Shown one piece after another: positions 62,082 through 64,000 of a stretch of 64,000 bases of DNA (its first letter is position 1; each line of letters opens with the position of its first letter). This DNA comes from Enterobacter ludwigii (GTDB taxonomy: Bacteria; Pseudomonadota; Gammaproteobacteria; Enterobacterales; Enterobacteriaceae): assembly GCA_023023105.1 (NCBI GenBank), contig CP083824.1, forward strand, positions 3,162,001 through 3,226,000, in the 5' to 3' direction. Under the pieces are notes generated by a model. It was not told the origin of the DNA. It saw only the letters and a program-made list of their open reading frames with translations, and ran no database searches. The translations under genes were made by a program, and so were the position numbers.

Positions 62082-62198
62082 ATCTGTCCTCAACAAACTG
62101 TCTTCATACGGGATTTTTACGACGACGGGGTGGTGCTAATGTGCCATCAATCCCCTCTGACAGGCAAAGATTAATGCCCTTCAGCTGGGATTTTTTGC

Positions 62199-62204
62199 AT
62201 TATA
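62199..62204 (-). promoter_or_regulatory. Perfect -10 box upstream of hisJ
   Basis: TATAAT reads on the minus strand 118 bases before the hisJ start. No convincing -35 box at 17 bases; the nearest candidates are poor. The position matches the Salmonella hisJ promoter region. Confidence 0.45.
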
Positions 62205-62229
62205 AATGCGTAAGTATGCACAAAGCGAT

Positions 62230-62260
62230 CCAATACAGTGCAACAAATGCACTGCATTGG
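62230..62260. repeat. Hairpin 2 in the argT-hisJ gap
   Basis: CCAATACAGTGCA/TGCACTGCATTGG forms 12 of 13 pairs around the loop ACAAA. Confidence 0.8.
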
Positions 62261-62273
62261 GTCAACCGCTCCC

Positions 62274-62298
62274 GTAACGCACCTTTCTGGTGCGTTAC
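62274..62298. repeat. Hairpin 1 after argT
   Basis: GTAACGCACC/GGTGCGTTAC is an exact ten-pair stem with a five-base loop, 10 bases after the argT stop. It is not followed by T's on the argT strand, so it is better seen as an mRNA end-stabilising or partial stop element. Confidence 0.8.
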
Positions 62299-62307
62299 CG
62301 TCAGGTG

Positions 62308-63090
62308 TTATTCACCGTATACGTTGAAGTCGAAGTATTTCTTCGCCAGTTTGTCGTAAGTACCGTCTTTACGCAGCTCTGCGAACGCTTTGTCAAAGGC
62401 GGCTTTCAGCTCGGTATCATCCTTACGCAGGCCAATACCGGTACCGTCACCAAAGTACTTTTTGTCCTTCACTGACGGGCCTGCAAACGCGTAGTCTTTA
62501 CCCGCAGGTTGCTTCAGGAAGCCTTCGCTTGCGGCCACTTCATCCTGGAATGCCGCATCCAGACGACCTGCTGCCAGGTCAGAATAAATCAAATCCTGGT
62601 TCTGGTACGCGACGACGTCTACGCCCTTCTCACGCCAGTTTGCATTGGCGTAACCTTCCTGAGTTGACCCCTGAAGCACACCGACATGCTTGCCTTTCAG
62701 CGAGTCAATGGTTGGCTTGATAGGGGAACCTTTCTGCGCAATCAGGCGAGAATCCGCAGCGTAGAGCTTGTCAGAGAAGGCAATCTCCTGCTGACGTTTT
62801 TCGGTGATGGAGAGAGAAGAGATAATGGCGTCGATTTTCTTGGCTTTCAGCGACGGGATTAACGCGTCAAAGTCGCTGCCCACCCATGTGCATTTCACCG
62901 CAATGCGTTTGCACATCTCATTTCCCAGATCGATATCAAACCCCACGAAATCGCCTTTCGCATCTTTGGAAGAGAATGGCGCGTAGGTTGCGTCTGTACC
63001 GATACGAACTGTCTGTGGAAGCGCTGCGTAGCTACCTGCTGCCGCACTTAACCCCACGAGCAAAGACAGAGCCAGAACCGTCTTCTTCAT
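62308..63090 (-). CDS. argT: Lysine/arginine/ornithine-binding periplasmic protein
   Basis: LAO-binding protein that shares the HisQMP transporter. It has 260 residues. A signal peptide is cleaved after SYA, leaving [21 protein letters not shown]. The ligand pocket motifs parallel His[54 protein letters not shown] sigma-54 promoter and an NtrC-like site lie upstream, so nitrogen control is expected, as in Salmonella. Confidence 0.98.
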   Translation of the reverse strand: MKKTVLALSLLVGLSAAAGSYAALPQTVRIGTDATYAPFSSKDAKGDFVGFDIDLGNEMCKRIAVKCTWVGSDFDALIPSLKAKKIDAIISSLSITEKRQQEIAFSDKLYAADSRLIAQKGSPIKPTIDSLKGKHVGVLQGSTQEGYANANWREKGVDVVAYQNQDLIYSDLAAGRLDAAFQDEVAASEGFLKQPAGKDYAFAGPSVKDKKYFGDGTGIGLRKDDTELKAAFDKAFAELRKDGTYDKLAKKYFDFNVYGE

Positions 63091-63157
63091 ACATTTACCC
63101 TCAAGTACCGTGATTTTATTATGTATTGTGTTGTGTGTTGTGTTGCAGGCTTCATCT

Positions 63158-63173
63158 TGCAGGTCTTATGCCA
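63158..63173 (-). promoter_or_regulatory. Sigma-54 promoter of argT
   Basis: On the minus strand TGGCATAAGACCTGCA has the invariant GG and GC spaced by ten bases, as in the -24/-12 consensus TGGCAY-N6-TGCA. It lies 68 bases upstream of argT, matching the nitrogen-regulated argT promoter of Salmonella. Confidence 0.8.
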
Positions 63174-63360
63174 CATTGCCGTCTGGTCAAAACTTCGACG
63201 TTAAATATGTTAATAAAACGTTGCGATATTGCCTTAATGGTGAAAGATAGCAGGTCTGCCGAACGAACCGGAGAGAGAAAAAGGGAAAAAACGAATTAAA
63301 TGTCGAGGATATGATCGCCGTTGCATAATTGCCCTGAAACAGGGCAACGACTCTTTTCAT

Positions 63361-63375
63361 GCACTCTGTTTGTGC
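63361..63375. promoter_or_regulatory. NtrC-like enhancer upstream of argT
   Basis: GCACTCTGTTTGTGC matches the NtrC consensus GCACYATTTTGGTGC at 12 of 15 positions, with intact outer arms. It is about 190 bases upstream of the sigma-54 promoter, just after the ubiX stop codon, a usual distance for an enhancer. Confidence 0.55.
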
Positions 63376-63381
63376 ACAGAA

Positions 63382-63951
63382 TCAGGCCCCTTGCCAGCGG
63401 GTGAAGAGGTCTTCAGGCAGGTCGATATCAAACTGATCCAGTACACGGTTAACGGTCTGGTTAATCACATCATCCAGTGAGACAGGACGATGATAAAACG
63501 CCGGCACCGGTGGCATGATCACCGCCCCCAACTCGGCGGCCTGCGTCATTAAACGCAGGTGGCCCAGATGCAGCGGCGTTTCCCGCACACAAAGAACCAG
63601 AGGGCGGCGCTCTTTCAACACCACATCTGCCGCGCGCGTCACCAGCGTGTCGGTATAGCTGTTCACAATGCCGGAGAGCGTTTTAATAGAACAGGGCAGG
63701 ATAACCATGCCGGCGGTTTTAAATGAGCCTGAGGAGATGCTGGCGGCGATATCGCGGGCATCGTGAACGACATCTGCCAGTGCCTGAACGTCACGCAGGG
63801 AGAGATCGGTTTCCAGAGAGAGAGTCTGCCGCGCCGCCTGACTCATCACCAGATGGGTTTCGACTTCCGCTACGTTACGCAGAACCTGTAACAGCCGTAC
63901 GCCGTAAATCGCGCCACTGGCACCGCTGAGCCCAACAATGAGTCGTTTCAT
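63382..63951 (-). CDS. ubiX: Flavin prenyltransferase
   Basis: Joins dimethylallyl phosphate to FMN to make prenylated FMN, the cofactor of UbiD in ubiquinone synthesis. It has 189 residues. Flavin-binding motifs: LIVGLSGASGAIYGVRLL at the start, MVILPCSIKTLSGIVNSYTD and the arginine-containing VLKERRPLVLCVRETPLH. In E. coli it lies between purF and argT; here argT also follows it. Its own upstream region starts at 63952 and only 49 bases are visible, so no promoter is called. Confidence 0.98.
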   Translation of the reverse strand: MKRLIVGLSGASGAIYGVRLLQVLRNVAEVETHLVMSQAARQTLSLETDLSLRDVQALADVVHDARDIAASISSGSFKTAGMVILPCSIKTLSGIVNSYTDTLVTRAADVVLKERRPLVLCVRETPLHLGHLRLMTQAAELGAVIMPPVPAFYHRPVSLDDVINQTVNRVLDQFDIDLPEDLFTRWQGA

Positions 63952-64000
63952 GATTTTCGCCCTTACTGATTTCAGGGCAGACTGTGCAGGATTTTGCGGG

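Noticed and set aside
62120..62150. A possible sigma-54 promoter before hisJ (TGGCAC on the minus strand)
   Set aside because: The -24-like TGGCAC has no GC at the required ten-base spacing, so the invariant part of the promoter is missing.

Overview
The window is a stretch of chromosome from an enteric gammaproteobacterium of the family Enterobacteriaceae. Nearly every gene is a close match, by remembered family sequence, to the Escherichia coli segment nrdAB-glp-men-nuo-ackA/pta-yfc-his-ubiX, in the same order. Two things differ from the E. coli K-12 layout: a cheV gene beside rbn, and a transketolase/phosphotransferase operon with its own LacI-type regulator beside pta. Both are known from Salmonella. 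A GNAT acetyltransferase lies where K-12 has a transposase-like gene next to hisP. This mixture, with the GC-rich coding sequence, suggests Enterobacter or a close relative (Leclercia, Lelliottia). That placement is inference. No tRNA, rRNA, CRISPR array, prophage or insertion sequence was seen.

Layout. 1-3.7 kb: class Ia ribonucleotide reductase (nrdA, cut by the window edge, nrdB) and its ferredoxin yfaE. 3.7-10.4 kb: the divergent glpTQ and glpACB operons for glycerol-3-phosphate uptake and anaerobic oxidation, with a CRP site and GlpR-like operators between them. 10.4-12.3 kb: yfaY and the porin-like yfaZ. 12.4-19.4 kb: the menaquinone operon menFDHBCE. 19.5-22.4 kb: elaB, elaA, rbn and cheV. 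22.4-37.3 kb: the complete 13-gene complex I operon nuoA-N (nuoC and nuoD fused), transcribed leftward. 38-41.7 kb: lrhA, alaA, yfbR. 41.8-45.4 kb: yfbS, yfbT, yfbU, yfbV. 45.7-49.2 kb: ackA-pta. 49.2-54.4 kb: the accessory PTS/split-transketolase operon and its regulator. 54.5-59 kb: yfcD, yfcE, yfcF, yfcG, folX, yfcH and a GNAT protein. 59-63.1 kb: the histidine/LAO ABC transporter hisJQMP and argT. 63.4-64 kb: ubiX.

How it fits together. Much of the window is respiratory and central metabolism. GlpABC passes electrons from glycerol-3-phosphate to menaquinone made by the Men enzymes. Nuo feeds the quinone pool from NADH. UbiX makes the prenylated flavin used in ubiquinone synthesis. AckA-Pta handles acetate overflow. 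LrhA sits beside nuo and is known as a regulator of flagellar genes, while cheV is a chemotaxis adaptor with what looks like its own flagellar-class promoter.

The least understood part is 49.2-54.4 kb. It encodes an ascorbate-type PTS (separate EIIA, EIIB and EIIC) and a two-subunit transketolase, divergent from a LacI-family regulator. Two copies of a GC-centred palindrome and a near-consensus CRP site lie between the two transcription units. The sugar it handles cannot be read from the sequence. Regulatory reading also found a sigma-54 promoter before argT, paired hairpins in the argT-hisJ gap, two related GC-rich palindromes flanking hisQMP, and spaced repeats upstream of ackA.
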